Numbered from the stretch's first letter, positions 8,746-18,142 are shown. The stretch: DNA of 64,000 nucleotides from Brachybacterium sp. P6-10-X1 (GCF_001969445.1 NZ_CP017297.1:3348001-3412000); one strand, 5' to 3'. Program-made: numbers and translations. The notes: generated by a model from the sequence alone, not told the origin.

Positions 8746-9993
8746 GTGAGCACCAGGCCCAGCCCGAGCACCCCGTCGCCCGCGAACGAGACCGCGCCCT
8801 CGCGCGCCATCGCCGTCGGCGGTCTGCTCGGAGCTCTCGCCGTCGGCCTCGTCGCGCTGAACCTGCGCCCGGGCGCGACCAGCGTCGGCCCGCTGATGGA
8901 GAGCATCGTCGGCGCCTACGGCAAGGGGGCGATCGCCTCCGGGCTGCTGACCGCATTGCCGCCTCTGGCCTTCGGGATCCTCGGCTTCTTCGCCGTGCCG
9001 ATCTCGCGGCGGGTGGGGCTGACCGGCACCGTCGTCGCCTCCTTCGTGCTCGTGACCATCGGGCTGCTGCTGCGGCCCGCCGCCGAGGGCTTCGGGGCGT
9101 TCGTGGCGCTGTCGCTGCTGGTCCTGGTCGGACCGGCGCTCGGCAACGTCGTGGTGCCCGCCTGGATCAAGCAGCACGGCGGGTCCCGCACCGTCGGGTG
9201 GATGACCCTGTACAGCGTGGTGCTGGCGGTCGGCGGCTCCGCCGGGGCGGCGCTGGCCGTGCCCCTGGCCGGGGCGGCGAGCGACGGCTGGCGCGACTCG
9301 CTGCAGTTCTGGGGGCTGCTCGCGGTGCTGCCCGTCGTCGTCTGGGCCGTCGTGCTCACCCGCACCGGGCACGACTTCCCGCCCGCCCCGCCCACCGGCG
9401 ACCTGCCCGGCTCCCTGCTGCGATCGCGGACCGCGATCGCGCTGACGATCATGTTCGGCCTGCAGTCCACGAATGCGTACACCCAGTTCGGGATGCTCCC
9501 GCAGATCCTCACCTCCACCGGCCTCACGCCCGAGCGGGCCGGGATCACCGTGGCCGTGGTCTCCGGCTGGGGCATCGTCGGCGGGATGGTCATGCCCACC
9601 GTCATCGCCCGCTCCCGCCGCCTGCCCTGGCTGGTGGGCAGCTTCGGGCTCTTCACCGCCGCCGGCTACCTCGGCTTCTGGCTGGCTCCGGGGGCGAGCC
9701 CGCTGCTGTGGGCGTGCATCCTGGGGATCGGCGGCTTCGCCTTCCCCACCGCGATCGCCCTGATCCCGGCCCGCAGCCGGTCCCCGCGGGTGACCGCACG
9801 GCTGTCCGGCATGGCCCAACCGTTCGGCTACGTGCTGGCCGCGATCGGGCCGCTCGCCGCCGGCGCACTGCTGGATGCGACCGGATCGATCCCGGTGGTG
9901 CTCGGTTTCCTGGCGCTGACCGGGCTGGCACTGGCCGTCTTCGGGTACCGCGCGGCGCTGCCGCGGACGGTCGATGACGAGCTCACCGCCTGA
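8746..9993 (+). CDS. MFS transporter, CynX/NimT (cyanate permease-like) family
   Basis: 415 residues with 12 predicted membrane segments and the NLRPGATSVGPLM motif in helix 1 that marks the CynX/NimT branch of the major facilitator superfamily. Members export or import small anions, nitroimidazole or other compounds; substrate cannot be told. The GTG at 8746 lies six bases after TAGAAG, which could be a -10 box of a leaderless transcript or part of a ribosome-binding site. It is divergent from the nucleobase permease with 217 bases between the starts. Confidence 0.8.
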   Translation: MSTRPSPSTPSPANETAPSRAIAVGGLLGALAVGLVALNLRPGATSVGPLMESIVGAYGKGAIASGLLTALPPLAFGILGFFAVPISRRVGLTGTVVASFVLVTIGLLLRPAAEGFGAFVALSLLVLVGPALGNVVVPAWIKQHGGSRTVGWMTLYSVVLAVGGSAGAALAVPLAGAASDGWRDSLQFWGLLAVLPVVVWAVVLTRTGHDFPPAPPTGDLPGSLLRSRTAIALTIMFGLQSTNAYTQFGMLPQILTSTGLTPERAGITVAVVSGWGIVGGMVMPTVIARSRRLPWLVGSFGLFTAAGYLGFWLAPGASPLLWACILGIGGFAFPTAIALIPARSRSPRVTARLSGMAQPFGYVLAAIGPLAAGALLDATGSIPVVLGFLALTGLALAVFGYRAALPRTVDDELTA

Positions 9994-10047
9994 GGCGCTG
10001 CGGAACAACGCCATGGCCTGCACAGCGAATCATGCGAAGATGCCCTC

Positions 10048-10863
10048 ATGAGCATCGTCCGCACGCTGCGCATCCTGGCGTCCCAGCGCCCGTCCACCCC
10101 TCCTCGCTCCGTCGCGGCCCCGGCTCGCGTCACGCGCGCCCGACCCGGCCACGTGCCCGTGACCTGGATCGACCAGCAGCTGGCGGCGACCGGCACGATC
10201 GTGCACCTGCACGGGGGCGCGTACGTCTCCGGGGAGCAGAAGGCCCATTGGTCCTGGCTCGAGGAGGTGGGCCGACGTGCCGGCGCCGCCACCGCGATGG
10301 TCCACTACCGGATGGCCCCGAAGCATCCCTTCCCCACCGCGGTCGAGGACGTGCTGGCCGCCCTGGACGGCATGGGCGAGGCGTCCCTGCTGCGTGCGGG
10401 CCGCTGGGTGCTCTCCGGCGACAGCGCCGGCGGCGGCCTCGCGCTCGCCGTCGCCCAGTCCCTGGCCCAGGGCCACGCCGACACCCCCGCACTGCTGATG
10501 CTCGAATCGCCCTGGACGGATCTGCCCGCCCGCCGCGACGGCGAGGACGAGCTGCGTCGCGCCGCGGCCCGCCTCTATGCCGGCGCCGTGCCGCCGACGG
10601 ACCCGCGCCTCAGCCCTATCCACGGAGACCTCGGCGCCCTGCCGCCCGTGCACCTCGTCGCCGGTGCCGAGGACGAGCTGATCGAGGACTCCCGCCGTCT
10701 GCACGCGGGCCTGATCGAGGCCGGCACCGACGTGGGATACGTCGAGATCCCCGGCCAGGGGCACACCGTCGCGGTCACCGGCGAGGGGCCGGATGCCCAG
10801 GCCGCCCGCCGCACCCAGATCGAGGCCGCTCGGCGCGCCCTCACCCTCCGCGCGGCCGCCTGA
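10048..10863 (+). CDS. Alpha/beta hydrolase, HSL-like esterase (family IV)
   Basis: 271 residues. The HLHGGAYVSG oxyanion-hole motif near residue 52 and the nucleophile elbow GDSAGGG near 125 define hormone-sensitive-lipase-type esterases. The acid (AGAEDEL, about 206) and His (GQGHTV, about 236) follow in order, so the triad is complete. It probably hydrolyses short acyl esters in the cytoplasm; there is no signal peptide. A 70-base gap separates it from the MBL/rhodanese gene, possibly one unit. Substrate is unknown. Confidence 0.85.
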   Translation: MSIVRTLRILASQRPSTPPRSVAAPARVTRARPGHVPVTWIDQQLAATGTIVHLHGGAYVSGEQKAHWSWLEEVGRRAGAATAMVHYRMAPKHPFPTAVEDVLAALDGMGEASLLRAGRWVLSGDSAGGGLALAVAQSLAQGHADTPALLMLESPWTDLPARRDGEDELRRAAARLYAGAVPPTDPRLSPIHGDLGALPPVHLVAGAEDELIEDSRRLHAGLIEAGTDVGYVEIPGQGHTVAVTGEGPDAQAARRTQIEAARRALTLRAAA

Positions 10864-10933
10864 CCCTCGCTGCCGCCCCACGCCCCGCCCCTCATTCCGT
10901 GCCAGCTCCTACCACCTTCCCGAGGAGGACGCC

Positions 10934-12328
10934 GTGCTGCTCGAACGTCTCTACGACACGGACCTGGCCCAGGCCAGCTATCTGATCGCCTCCACCGACG
11001 CGCAACGCGCCGTCGTCGTCGATCCCCGCCGCGACGTGCAGATCTACCTCGACCTCGCCGCGAAGCACGGGCTGAGGATCACCGACGTCACCGAGACCCA
11101 CATCCATGCCGACTATCTCTCCGGCACCCGGGAGCTGGCCGCGGCCACCGGCGCCACCATCCACGTCTCCGGGCACGGCGGCGCCGACTGGTCCTACGGC
11201 TATGAGGCCCATCTGCTCCGCGACGGCGACGAGATCGTCGTCGGCGAGGTGCGTCTGCGCGCCCTGTTCACCCCCGGGCACACCCCGGAGCACCTGAGCT
11301 ACCTGGTCACCGACGGCGGCGTGGCCGACGAGCCGGGCTACCTGCTCTCGGGAGATTTCATCTTCGCCGGGGACCTGGGGCGCCCCGACCTGCTCGACGA
11401 GGTCGCCGGCGGCGAGGACACCCGCGAGGACTCCGCCCGCACCATGTTCGCCTCCGTGCGCGACCGCTTCGTGACCCTGCCGGACCATGTGCTGGTCCTC
11501 CCCGGCCACGGCGCTGGGTCGGCCTGCGGGAAGTCGCTCGGTGCCGTGCCCTCCACCACCGTCGGCTACGAGAAGCGCTTTGCCTGGTGGGCGCCGCTGG
11601 TGACGGCCGACGACGAGGACGCCTTCGTCGACCGATTGCTGCACGGCCAGCCCGAGGCCCACGCCTACTTCGCGCGGATGAAGCGCCAGAACCGTGACGG
11701 GCCCGCCCTGCGCGGCCCGGTCCAGCCGCTTCGCGAGCTCGATCCCGCCGAGGCGGCGCGCCGACTGGCCGACGGGCGGGCGGTGCTGCTGGACACCCGC
11801 AGCCTCGAGGAGGTGCACCGCGGGGCCGTGGTCGGGGCGTTGACCGTGCCCGCCGCCACCAACCGCTCCACCTACACCGCCTGGAGCTACGACCCCGAGC
11901 ACGAGTCCACCCCGCTGATCCTGCTGGCCCGCGACGCGGTGCAGGCCGAGGAGCTGCGGGACAACCTGCTGCGGGTCGGCATCGACACCGTCGCCGGCTA
12001 CATCACCTCGGTGGCGCATCTGCCCTCCTTCGTGCCCGGGTCCGTCGCCCCCGCCGACCTCTCCACGCACCAGCACGACCTCCTGCTCGACGTGCGCGGC
12101 CGCGACGAGCATGCCGAGGGTGCGGTGCCGGGATCGGCGCAGCTGCACGGCGGGCGCGCCCTGTGGGAGCTGTCCGCGCTCCCCACCGGCGGCCGCATCG
12201 TCGTGTACTGCCAGTCGGGTCTGCGCGCCGGGGTGGTCTCGGCCGCGCTGCGCCGCGCCGGGTACGACATCACGGAGCTCGAGGGCAGCTACGCCGGCTG
12301 GTCGCAGTGGGCGCGGGCCGGCCGGTGA
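10934..12328 (+). CDS. MBL-fold hydrolase with two rhodanese domains (persulfide dioxygenase-like)
   Basis: 464 residues. Residues 1-260 are a metallo-beta-lactamase fold with the metal motif THIHADYLSG (about 56-65) and GHTPEHL, close to bacterial persulfide dioxygenases/ETHE1-like proteins. Two rhodanese domains follow. The first (about 280-375) lacks a catalytic Cys; the second has it in YCQSGLR at Cys426. The protein likely handles glutathione or bacillithiol/mycothiol persulfide and transfers sulfane sulfur. The GTG at 10934 has GAGGAG six bases upstream; a longer frame to 10793 overlaps the esterase and is less likely. Confidence 0.85.
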   Translation: MLLERLYDTDLAQASYLIASTDAQRAVVVDPRRDVQIYLDLAAKHGLRITDVTETHIHADYLSGTRELAAATGATIHVSGHGGADWSYGYEAHLLRDGDEIVVGEVRLRALFTPGHTPEHLSYLVTDGGVADEPGYLLSGDFIFAGDLGRPDLLDEVAGGEDTREDSARTMFASVRDRFVTLPDHVLVLPGHGAGSACGKSLGAVPSTTVGYEKRFAWWAPLVTADDEDAFVDRLLHGQPEAHAYFARMKRQNRDGPALRGPVQPLRELDPAEAARRLADGRAVLLDTRSLEEVHRGAVVGALTVPAATNRSTYTAWSYDPEHESTPLILLARDAVQAEELRDNLLRVGIDTVAGYITSVAHLPSFVPGSVAPADLSTHQHDLLLDVRGRDEHAEGAVPGSAQLHGGRALWELSALPTGGRIVVYCQSGLRAGVVSAALRRAGYDITELEGSYAGWSQWARAGR

Positions 12329-12381
12329 CCGAGGAGATCTCCGCGCCATGACCTCGACAACGCCATGACCCCGCCCGCGCG

Positions 12382-12975
12382 ATGACCACCATCGAGCCGC
12401 CGGGCGGCGAGCACGTGCGCTGGGACGGGAGCCCGGAGGTCCTCACCCGGATCCGGGATCTGCTGATCTCCCACAGCTCCCGGGGCACCCTGCGCATCGT
12501 CCTCCAGCAGCTCACCCTGCACGAGGGCGGGAAGCAGACCGGGATCCACGAGGTGATCGACGCCGTGCTGGACGTCGGCGGCAACCTGGTGGCGACGTCG
12601 CTGGCCCCGTCCGTCCGCGAGGACCCGCAGGCGGCGACCCGCCTGGACGCGGCGCTCGCTCGGTTGCGCGCCGAGGTCGTCGCCCAGACGGAGGCGCAGC
12701 CCGAGGCGCTCGAAGTGGTCATCGACGGGGACGGACGCCGGGAAGCACGGATCGCCTTCGACCTGGAGATCTCGGCCCAGGACCTGGCCGATCACCACCC
12801 GCACCCGGCGCTGCGCGACGGCGCCCATCACATCCTGCACGAGGCGCCCGCCCTGGACGAGCTGCGCGATCGTCTGTCCGCGCCGCCGCCGAGCCTGCTG
12901 CGCCGCGGCTGGGACGCCCTGCGCGGCGTCGGCCGACGGGACGACGCGGGGCTGGACGGACCGGAACGAGGCTAG
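12382..12975 (+). CDS. Hypothetical protein, 197 aa
   Basis: Not recognised. It is hydrophilic, with no signal or membrane segment, and contains regular amphipathic stretches such as TRIRDLLISHSSRGTLRIVL and a His-rich patch ADHHPHPALRDGAHHI at about 136-150. The start lies just 53 bases downstream of the rhodanese gene and it may be cotranscribed. Its stop (12973-12975) overlaps the stop of the convergent lipoprotein gene by four bases. Codon use matches neighbours. Confidence 0.65.
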   Translation: MTTIEPPGGEHVRWDGSPEVLTRIRDLLISHSSRGTLRIVLQQLTLHEGGKQTGIHEVIDAVLDVGGNLVATSLAPSVREDPQAATRLDAALARLRAEVVAQTEAQPEALEVVIDGDGRREARIAFDLEISAQDLADHHPHPALRDGAHHILHEAPALDELRDRLSAPPPSLLRRGWDALRGVGRRDDAGLDGPERG

Positions 12976-13832
12976 GGGCAGAGCACGTTCGTGGCGTCGT
13001 CGCCGTTCAGCGCCGCGGACTCGGGATCCAGGAGGTCCTCCCGCCGGATCCGCGGCGCGGCGATCACGGTGTCCATCGTGGCCTGCTGCGCCTGGCGGTG
13101 CTCGGCGTCCTTCCCGAGCGCGGGCACGACGAGGCCGCCGTGGTCGCGGAGCGCACAGCCGTCCAGACCGTGGATGGTCACCCGGATGGTCGCGGTCGAC
13201 GCGGTGCCATCGGCGGCGAGATCGGCGACGACGCCCACCCGGTAAGCGATCACGCCGACGGCGTGGGTGCTGGTCTCCAGCACGGACCAGGCCAGGGTGC
13301 CGCCCAGCAGGAGCAGGGCGGTCCCCTCCCGCTGCCCGCGGAACCAGTCCATCGCCAGCGCGGGCCGGCCGATGGTCGCGAAGCCCTCGGCGAGGGTGAA
13401 GGCGTACAGGTGCCGCTCGCCGCTGTCCCACGCCTGGTGCAGGACGTCCTGCCAGTAGGTGGGGGCGGCCCCGTCGATCCGGGCCCGGGCCGCGGCGTCG
13501 TCCAGACCGTGGAGGGCGTCGGGGGAGAGGTAGGCGGCCGCCAGGAAGTCCGTCAGCGCCTGCCGGACGGGGTCGACCGCGGCGTCCTCGGGACCGAGGC
13601 CCGTCCAGGCCTCGAACTCGGAGACCTCACCGGTCAGCGGCAGGGCGAGCACGTCGGCGAGGGTCCTGCCGTCCCAGCGCGCCTCGTCCAGGGAGGCGAG
13701 GGGGTCACGGGGCACCTGATCGGAGGTGGGGACCCGGCTCATGCTGCAGCCCGCGGCGATCGCGGCGGTGCCGGAGGCGGCGAGGAGTCCGGCGAGGTCA
13801 CGTCGTCGCACCAGGGGGCGACGAGGGGTCAT
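12972..13832 (-). CDS. Putative lipoprotein/exported protein, 286 aa
   Basis: Residues 1-29 form a signal peptide with arginines RPLVRRRD, a hydrophobic stretch and a lipobox-like IAAGC with Cys29. The RRRDLAG run may allow Tat export. The mature protein has no family that I recognise; it contains a possible Cys pair (GCALRDHG and the C-terminal NVLCP), suggestive of a disulfide. The start overlaps the upstream small membrane protein gene by ATGA (13829-13832), so the two are likely translated together at the envelope. Confidence 0.7.
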   Translation of the reverse strand: MTPRRPLVRRRDLAGLLAASGTAAIAAGCSMSRVPTSDQVPRDPLASLDEARWDGRTLADVLALPLTGEVSEFEAWTGLGPEDAAVDPVRQALTDFLAAAYLSPDALHGLDDAAARARIDGAAPTYWQDVLHQAWDSGERHLYAFTLAEGFATIGRPALAMDWFRGQREGTALLLLGGTLAWSVLETSTHAVGVIAYRVGVVADLAADGTASTATIRVTIHGLDGCALRDHGGLVVPALGKDAEHRQAQQATMDTVIAAPRIRREDLLDPESAALNGDDATNVLCP

Positions 13833-14080
13833 CGGAGCTCGGGCTCGGAGGCGTCGGCCCGCCCGGAGTCGGCATCGAGGCGCCGTCTGATCGTGCGGGC
13901 GCGGTCGCGGTCGTGTTCGGTGGCCTTGTCGACGAGGTCGGTGGTGTCGTGATCGGGCTCCTCCGGCTGCAGCACCATCCACACGACGAAGCCGATCGTG
14001 AGCACGACGGCGATGGCCAGGAAGATGCCGAACAGGGGCCAGGAGAAGGCGATCGGGTCCCAGAAGGGATCACCCTGCAT
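13829..14080 (-). CDS. Small single-pass membrane protein, 83 aa
   Basis: One transmembrane helix (about residues 13-36, with SWPLFGIFLAIAVVLTIGF) followed by a highly charged cytoplasmic tail rich in Asp, Glu and Arg. I prefer the ATG at 14080, preceded by GGAG at a short distance; an in-frame ATG at 14110 has no such site. It forms a two-gene unit with the lipoprotein and is divergent from the protein kinase gene. Function unknown. Confidence 0.65.
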   Translation of the reverse strand: MQGDPFWDPIAFSWPLFGIFLAIAVVLTIGFVVWMVLQPEEPDHDTTDLVDKATEHDRDRARTIRRRLDADSGRADASEPELR

Positions 14081-14206
14081 CGGTGCTCCGACGACCACGG
14101 CAACCCCCATCCGGTCACGGCACGAAAGGCCCGGGGGCGCTCCCGGGTCCACAGAGATCCTCGCCAGCATAACTCCTCGCCGACGGGCCGTTATGCTGAG
14201 GACGAT

Positions 14207-15601
14207 ATGGCTGATGTGATCGTCGGGCGCTTCGCCCTCATAGACCTGATCGCCAAGGGCGGCTCCGGGTCCGTGTGGCGTGCCTGGGACTCGAAGACCG
14301 AGATGCTGTGCGCCGCCAAGGTGCTGCGTCAGCGCGACTCGGCCGACCTCATGCGCTTCGTGCGCGAGAAGGGCGTCAGCTTCGACCACCCCCACCTGCT
14401 CACCCCGCACGGCTGGGGCGCCGAGGACGAGCACGTCGTGATCGCGATGCCGCTGGTCTCCGGCGGCACCCTCGAATCGGTCGTGAAGAAGAAGGGCAGG
14501 CTCGCCGAGCCCGCGGTGGTGGTCATCCTCGACCAGCTGCTCGACGGCCTCGCCCACGTGCACGCCGAGGGGTGGATCCACCGCGACGTCAAGCCCGCCA
14601 ACATCATGTTCGAGCCGCGCGGCCGGGCGTTCCCCGTCTCCCGCCTGGCGGACTTCGGCATCGCCGTGCACGAGTCCGACGTGCGCTTCACCCATGTCGG
14701 CATGGTCAACGGCACCCCCGGGTACATGGCCCCCGAGCTGTTCTCGATGGCGGAGCCCGCGCCCTCCCACGACCTCTACGCCGCGGGCGTGGTGGCCCTG
14801 GTCGCCCTGAACGGGCAGATCACGCTGCACGACGGCGCCTTCCGGCCCGATGAGCTCTCCCAGTACCTGAACGGGGTCACCCCGAAGCTGTCCGCGGTGA
14901 TCCGCAAGCTGGTCGCCGCCCAGCCCGACCAGCGGTACCAGGACGCCGAGACCGTGCGGCGGGACCTGCCGCGCGTGCCTCAGGGGTACCCCCTCACCCA
15001 CGCCGACGGCGCCCCGCTCAGTTTTCAGGACACGCTGGATCCGCTGCCGGAGAACGCCCCCGGCGTCGTCCGCCCCGAGCGTCCCGCGCCGCAGGTCGCC
15101 GCCTCCTCGATGGAGGCGATCCGCGCCGGTCAGGTCCAGCAGGGCTTCTCCTCGGGCTCGCCCTCGCCGCAGACCGGGCCGCAATGGGTCCAGGGCGCTC
15201 AGGGCGCACCGGCGGCACCGCAGCTCGGGTCGCCGCAGCCCGCGCCGTCGCCGCAGGGTTCCCCGCAGAACTACACGGCCACCCAGGCCTCGACCAGCAC
15301 CGTCACCGGCCAGGGCGGGGCCCGCAACCGCAGCACCCTGATCGCCGTGGGACTCGGCATCGGTGCGGCGGTGGTCCTCGGCGTCATCGTCGCGATCACG
15401 CTGCTGGTGATCTTCCCGAGGACCTCCGCAGCCCCCGTCGGCGATGGCGCGCCCGTCAGCAGCATCGACGCCGCCTTCGCCGAGGTCACCCCCGGGCAGG
15501 AGTGCGCCGAGAGCGACGAGGGCGTGATCGCGCTGACGCCTGACGGAGACTACGTCTCCTGCACCCGGGCCGATGACGGCACGGGGCTCGTCTTCGCCTG
15601 A
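14207..15601 (+). CDS. Transmembrane Ser/Thr protein kinase (PknB-like)
   Basis: 464 residues. The N-terminal 270 residues are a Hanks-type kinase with all key parts: Gly loop AKGGSGSVW (17-24), Lys38, catalytic HRDVKPANIM (Asp127), ADFG (149-151 DFG) and GTPGYMAPE. A Pro/Gln/Ser-rich juxtamembrane linker of about 100 residues leads to one membrane helix at about 377-400. The extracellular tail of about 60 residues has two cysteines and no PASTA repeat. It would phosphorylate cytoplasmic proteins in response to an outside signal. ATG at 14207 follows GAGGA; TATGCT 10 bases upstream could be the -10 box. Confidence 0.9.
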   Translation: MADVIVGRFALIDLIAKGGSGSVWRAWDSKTEMLCAAKVLRQRDSADLMRFVREKGVSFDHPHLLTPHGWGAEDEHVVIAMPLVSGGTLESVVKKKGRLAEPAVVVILDQLLDGLAHVHAEGWIHRDVKPANIMFEPRGRAFPVSRLADFGIAVHESDVRFTHVGMVNGTPGYMAPELFSMAEPAPSHDLYAAGVVALVALNGQITLHDGAFRPDELSQYLNGVTPKLSAVIRKLVAAQPDQRYQDAETVRRDLPRVPQGYPLTHADGAPLSFQDTLDPLPENAPGVVRPERPAPQVAASSMEAIRAGQVQQGFSSGSPSPQTGPQWVQGAQGAPAAPQLGSPQPAPSPQGSPQNYTATQASTSTVTGQGGARNRSTLIAVGLGIGAAVVLGVIVAITLLVIFPRTSAAPVGDGAPVSSIDAAFAEVTPGQECAESDEGVIALTPDGDYVSCTRADDGTGLVFA

Positions 15602-15642
15602 GTCTGCGCGCCGCCGCGCGGGTCCGGGGTGCCCTTGTCGAG

Positions 15643-15767
15643 GGGTCTGACGTGTCGTGATCGCGCCGTCCATCCGACGCGTCGCACCGCGTGGTTCGGG
15701 GGCGCATCGGGGAGGGGGTCTGACGTGTCGCTATCGGGCGGTCTATCCGACGCGTCGGACCGCATGG
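15643..15767. repeat. Two 52-bp imperfect direct repeats, each an inverted repeat
   Basis: Copies at 15643-15694 and 15716-15767 match at 45 of 52 positions. Each carries GACGTGTCG and, about 15 bases later, CGACGCGTC, which pair with one mismatch, so each copy can fold. They lie between the convergent 3' ends of the kinase and the serine hydrolase, a typical place for terminators or REP-like elements. Confidence 0.75.
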
Positions 15768-15785
15768 GCCGGGGCAGGAGCGCGC

Positions 15786-17339
15786 TCAGCGCGGTGCGAC
15801 GGCCGTGGTGTCCAGGGACTGGACGAGCGCGTCGCGGCGCGGGTCCATCAGCAGGTCGAGCCGCAGCGTCGGGGTGGCCTCGCCGCGGCCCGGGACGCGC
15901 CAGCGCAGCTGCGCGGGGCTGATCACCGTCGCCGCCTCGGCGCGCAGGCTGTCCAGCGCGGTGCGGTCCAGCCCGGCGGCGTGCAGGGCAGTGTCCAGGC
16001 GCCGCTGTCGCTCGTCCCGCGAGGTGTCGAGGTCCATGTTGTCGGCGAACCAGGCGTCGGCCACCGCGTCGTCGTCCGTGCGCAGCCAGGTCAGCGCCGC
16101 CGAGGCGGCCTCGAGGGTGCGCGGTGCGGCGCGCTTCCCGGGTCCTTCGAGCAGTTCGGGGACCTCGCGCTGCAGGATCCGCAGGGTCTGCATCGACAGG
16201 GGAGTGGCGGGGGCGTACTTCGAGTTCGCCAGCGCGACCACGCCGACGCCGCTGGCACGGTGCCACACCATGAAGGAGCCGTAGCCGGGGTAGCCGCCGG
16301 AATGGGAGATGACCTCCCCGAGATCCGGGAAGTGCTCGATGACCAGGCCGTAGCCATATCCGCGCACGCGGTCGAAGCCGGGGGAGACCCCGTTCTCACC
16401 GGCCGGCAGCGCGGGCAGCGGATGGTGGCGTCGCAGCTGCTGCATCTCGCGGCGCGAGGTGGTCGACAGCAGCACCTGGTCCCGGGCGGGGGCATCCGGG
16501 GCATCCGCGGCAGCGAGGAAGCGCATCCAGGCGGCGACGTCGTCGACCGTGGAGAACAGGCCGGCCATCGCGCCGTACACGCCGGGGCGATCCAGAGGGA
16601 CCGGCTCGAAGCGGGTCGCGTCGCTGCGGTCGCCGATCCGGTGCCCGGTGGCCAGGCGTGAACGATCCAGTGACTCGGCGTCGAAGGCCGTGTCGGCCAT
16701 GCCCAGCGGCTCGAGGAAGCGAGAGCGGATCTGCGCGGTGTAGTCCGAGTCGGTGACCTCGTCGATCACCCGGCCCAGCAGCGCGTAGCCGGTGTTGGAG
16801 TACTCGAACCCGGTGTCGGGGCGGTGGACGTGGCCGAGCCCGCCGGCCAGCAGCGCCGCGAACTTTTCGCGGGTCATCGACTCCTGGCGGTCGCCCCAGG
16901 GGTTGTCGGTGACCAGCCCGGCGCTCATGGTCAGAAGCTCCCGCAGCGTGATCTCGGGATCGTCGGCCACGGTCTCGAAGGCACCGGCGGCCTCGGGCAC
17001 ATGACGGGCCACGGGATCGTCCAGCCGCACCCTGCCCTCATCGCGCAGGGCCAGCAGCGTCGCAGCGGTGAAGGACTTCGTCATCGAGGCGATGCGGGAG
17101 ATCGTGGCCCGGTCCATGGGGGCCGATCCTGCCGCGGGCTCACCCGCATCGAGCTCGTGGTGGCCGGCGGCGCCATGATGGAGAACGGCCTGGCTGTGGT
17201 GGTGGCCTCCGACGACGGCCCAGGTCACGCCTGCGGTGCGGTGGCCGGCGACGGCGTCGGAGAACAGCGCGGTGATCTCGGCGCGGGTGGACTCGGGCAG
17301 GGTGGCGGGAGCGGCAGGCGTGCTGGACATGGTCGTCAC
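15786..17339 (-). CDS. Serine hydrolase, beta-lactamase/PBP (class C) family
   Basis: 517 residues. The class C motifs are present: SMTK with Ser85 and Lys88, YSN with Tyr180 and Asn182, and HSGG near 340. Family members include esterases, D-aminopeptidases and penicillin-binding proteins. A C-terminal domain of about 130 residues follows the catalytic domain. No signal peptide is visible, so it may be cytoplasmic. The GTG at 17339 overlaps the stop of the SWIM gene (GTGA), suggesting coupling; the ATG at 17330 is the alternative start. The His-rich GGHHHSQ near residue 45 is unusual. Confidence 0.85.
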   Translation of the reverse strand: MTTMSSTPAAPATLPESTRAEITALFSDAVAGHRTAGVTWAVVGGHHHSQAVLHHGAAGHHELDAGEPAAGSAPMDRATISRIASMTKSFTAATLLALRDEGRVRLDDPVARHVPEAAGAFETVADDPEITLRELLTMSAGLVTDNPWGDRQESMTREKFAALLAGGLGHVHRPDTGFEYSNTGYALLGRVIDEVTDSDYTAQIRSRFLEPLGMADTAFDAESLDRSRLATGHRIGDRSDATRFEPVPLDRPGVYGAMAGLFSTVDDVAAWMRFLAAADAPDAPARDQVLLSTTSRREMQQLRRHHPLPALPAGENGVSPGFDRVRGYGYGLVIEHFPDLGEVISHSGGYPGYGSFMVWHRASGVGVVALANSKYAPATPLSMQTLRILQREVPELLEGPGKRAAPRTLEAASAALTWLRTDDDAVADAWFADNMDLDTSRDERQRRLDTALHAAGLDRTALDSLRAEAATVISPAQLRWRVPGRGEATPTLRLDLLMDPRRDALVQSLDTTAVAPR

Positions 17340-18142
17340 TCTAGAGCGTCGGGGGCCGGTGTCTCATCGTGGTGCGGGTCCGTCGGCCCCGACGGTTCCT
17401 CGTCCACGGCGGCGGACCCGTAGAACGTCGCGATGATCCGGGCCGGGTCCGCGCCGATCACCTCGGCCAGCAGGGCCGGGTCGGTGCGGGCGGGGTCGTA
17501 CGGGGCAGGCGCCGGGCTCCTCGATCCGTCCCCGGCCGGACTGTCGGCCGCCCTCGCCCTCGCGCCCGCGTCCATGTCCCCGTCGAGATCCGCGCGCTGC
17601 GGAGAGGCCGCCTTCCTCGGGGCGACCAGGTCCTCGAGCGTCAGTCCCCGCAGGGTCAGCAGGTGGACGGGCTTGTCGTCGACCGCCTCGACCAGCACGT
17701 ACACGAGGGCGGCGACGTGGCGGCAGGGCCCCGGCCAGTCCAGGCAGGAGCAGTCGTGGGACAGCTCCGAGGCACCGCGGGGCAGCAGGGACAGATCGGA
17801 CGCGGCCAGCTCCTTCTCGAACTCCTCGGGGTACTCGCCGCCGGCCAGTCGCGCGGGCAGCTCGGGGCGGGCGCGCGCGAGGCGCAGGAACTCGGTCCGG
17901 TCGTCCATGGAGAAGGCGGGCAGGTCCACCCGCGCCCGGTACAGCTCGCCGTCGGCACCGAGAACGTCGCCGCGGGCGATTCCCGCACTCACGTCGAGCC
18001 ACTGGACGCGGCCGGCCCGGGCGTCGGCCTTCCCGCCGCCGGCCCGCCCCACCCCGAGCAGCCGCTCGGCGGCATCCCGCAGCGCGACGGCGTGCCAGCT
18101 CTTCCCGATCGCGCCGCGGCGCGAGCGCAGCGTGATGCTCAT
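17336..18142 (-). CDS. SWIM zinc-finger protein
   Basis: 268 residues. The SWIM motif CxCx(n)CxH is at Cys131, Cys133, Cys140 and His142, within DCSCLDWPGPCRHVAA. SWIM domains bind zinc and act in DNA or protein binding. In Actinobacteria such proteins are commonly encoded beside an SNF2 helicase, as here, with 37 bases between. The C-terminus is rich in Ala, Asp and Pro and looks disordered. The pair may act on DNA repair or transcription recycling, but the role is not established. Confidence 0.85.
   Translation of the reverse strand: MSITLRSRRGAIGKSWHAVALRDAAERLLGVGRAGGGKADARAGRVQWLDVSAGIARGDVLGADGELYRARVDLPAFSMDDRTEFLRLARARPELPARLAGGEYPEEFEKELAASDLSLLPRGASELSHDCSCLDWPGPCRHVAALVYVLVEAVDDKPVHLLTLRGLTLEDLVAPRKAASPQRADLDGDMDAGARARAADSPAGDGSRSPAPAPYDPARTDPALLAEVIGADPARIIATFYGSAAVDEEPSGPTDPHHDETPAPDALE

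Noticed and set aside
6226-10023. 1,265-codon minus-strand open frame
   Set aside because: Composition is Arg/Gly/His-rich nonsense; it runs in the wrong frame of the NCS2 gene and antisense to the MFS gene.
15550-16266. 238-codon minus-strand ORF over the serine hydrolase 3' end
   Set aside because: Wrong frame of the serine hydrolase and crosses the 52-bp repeats; no domain.
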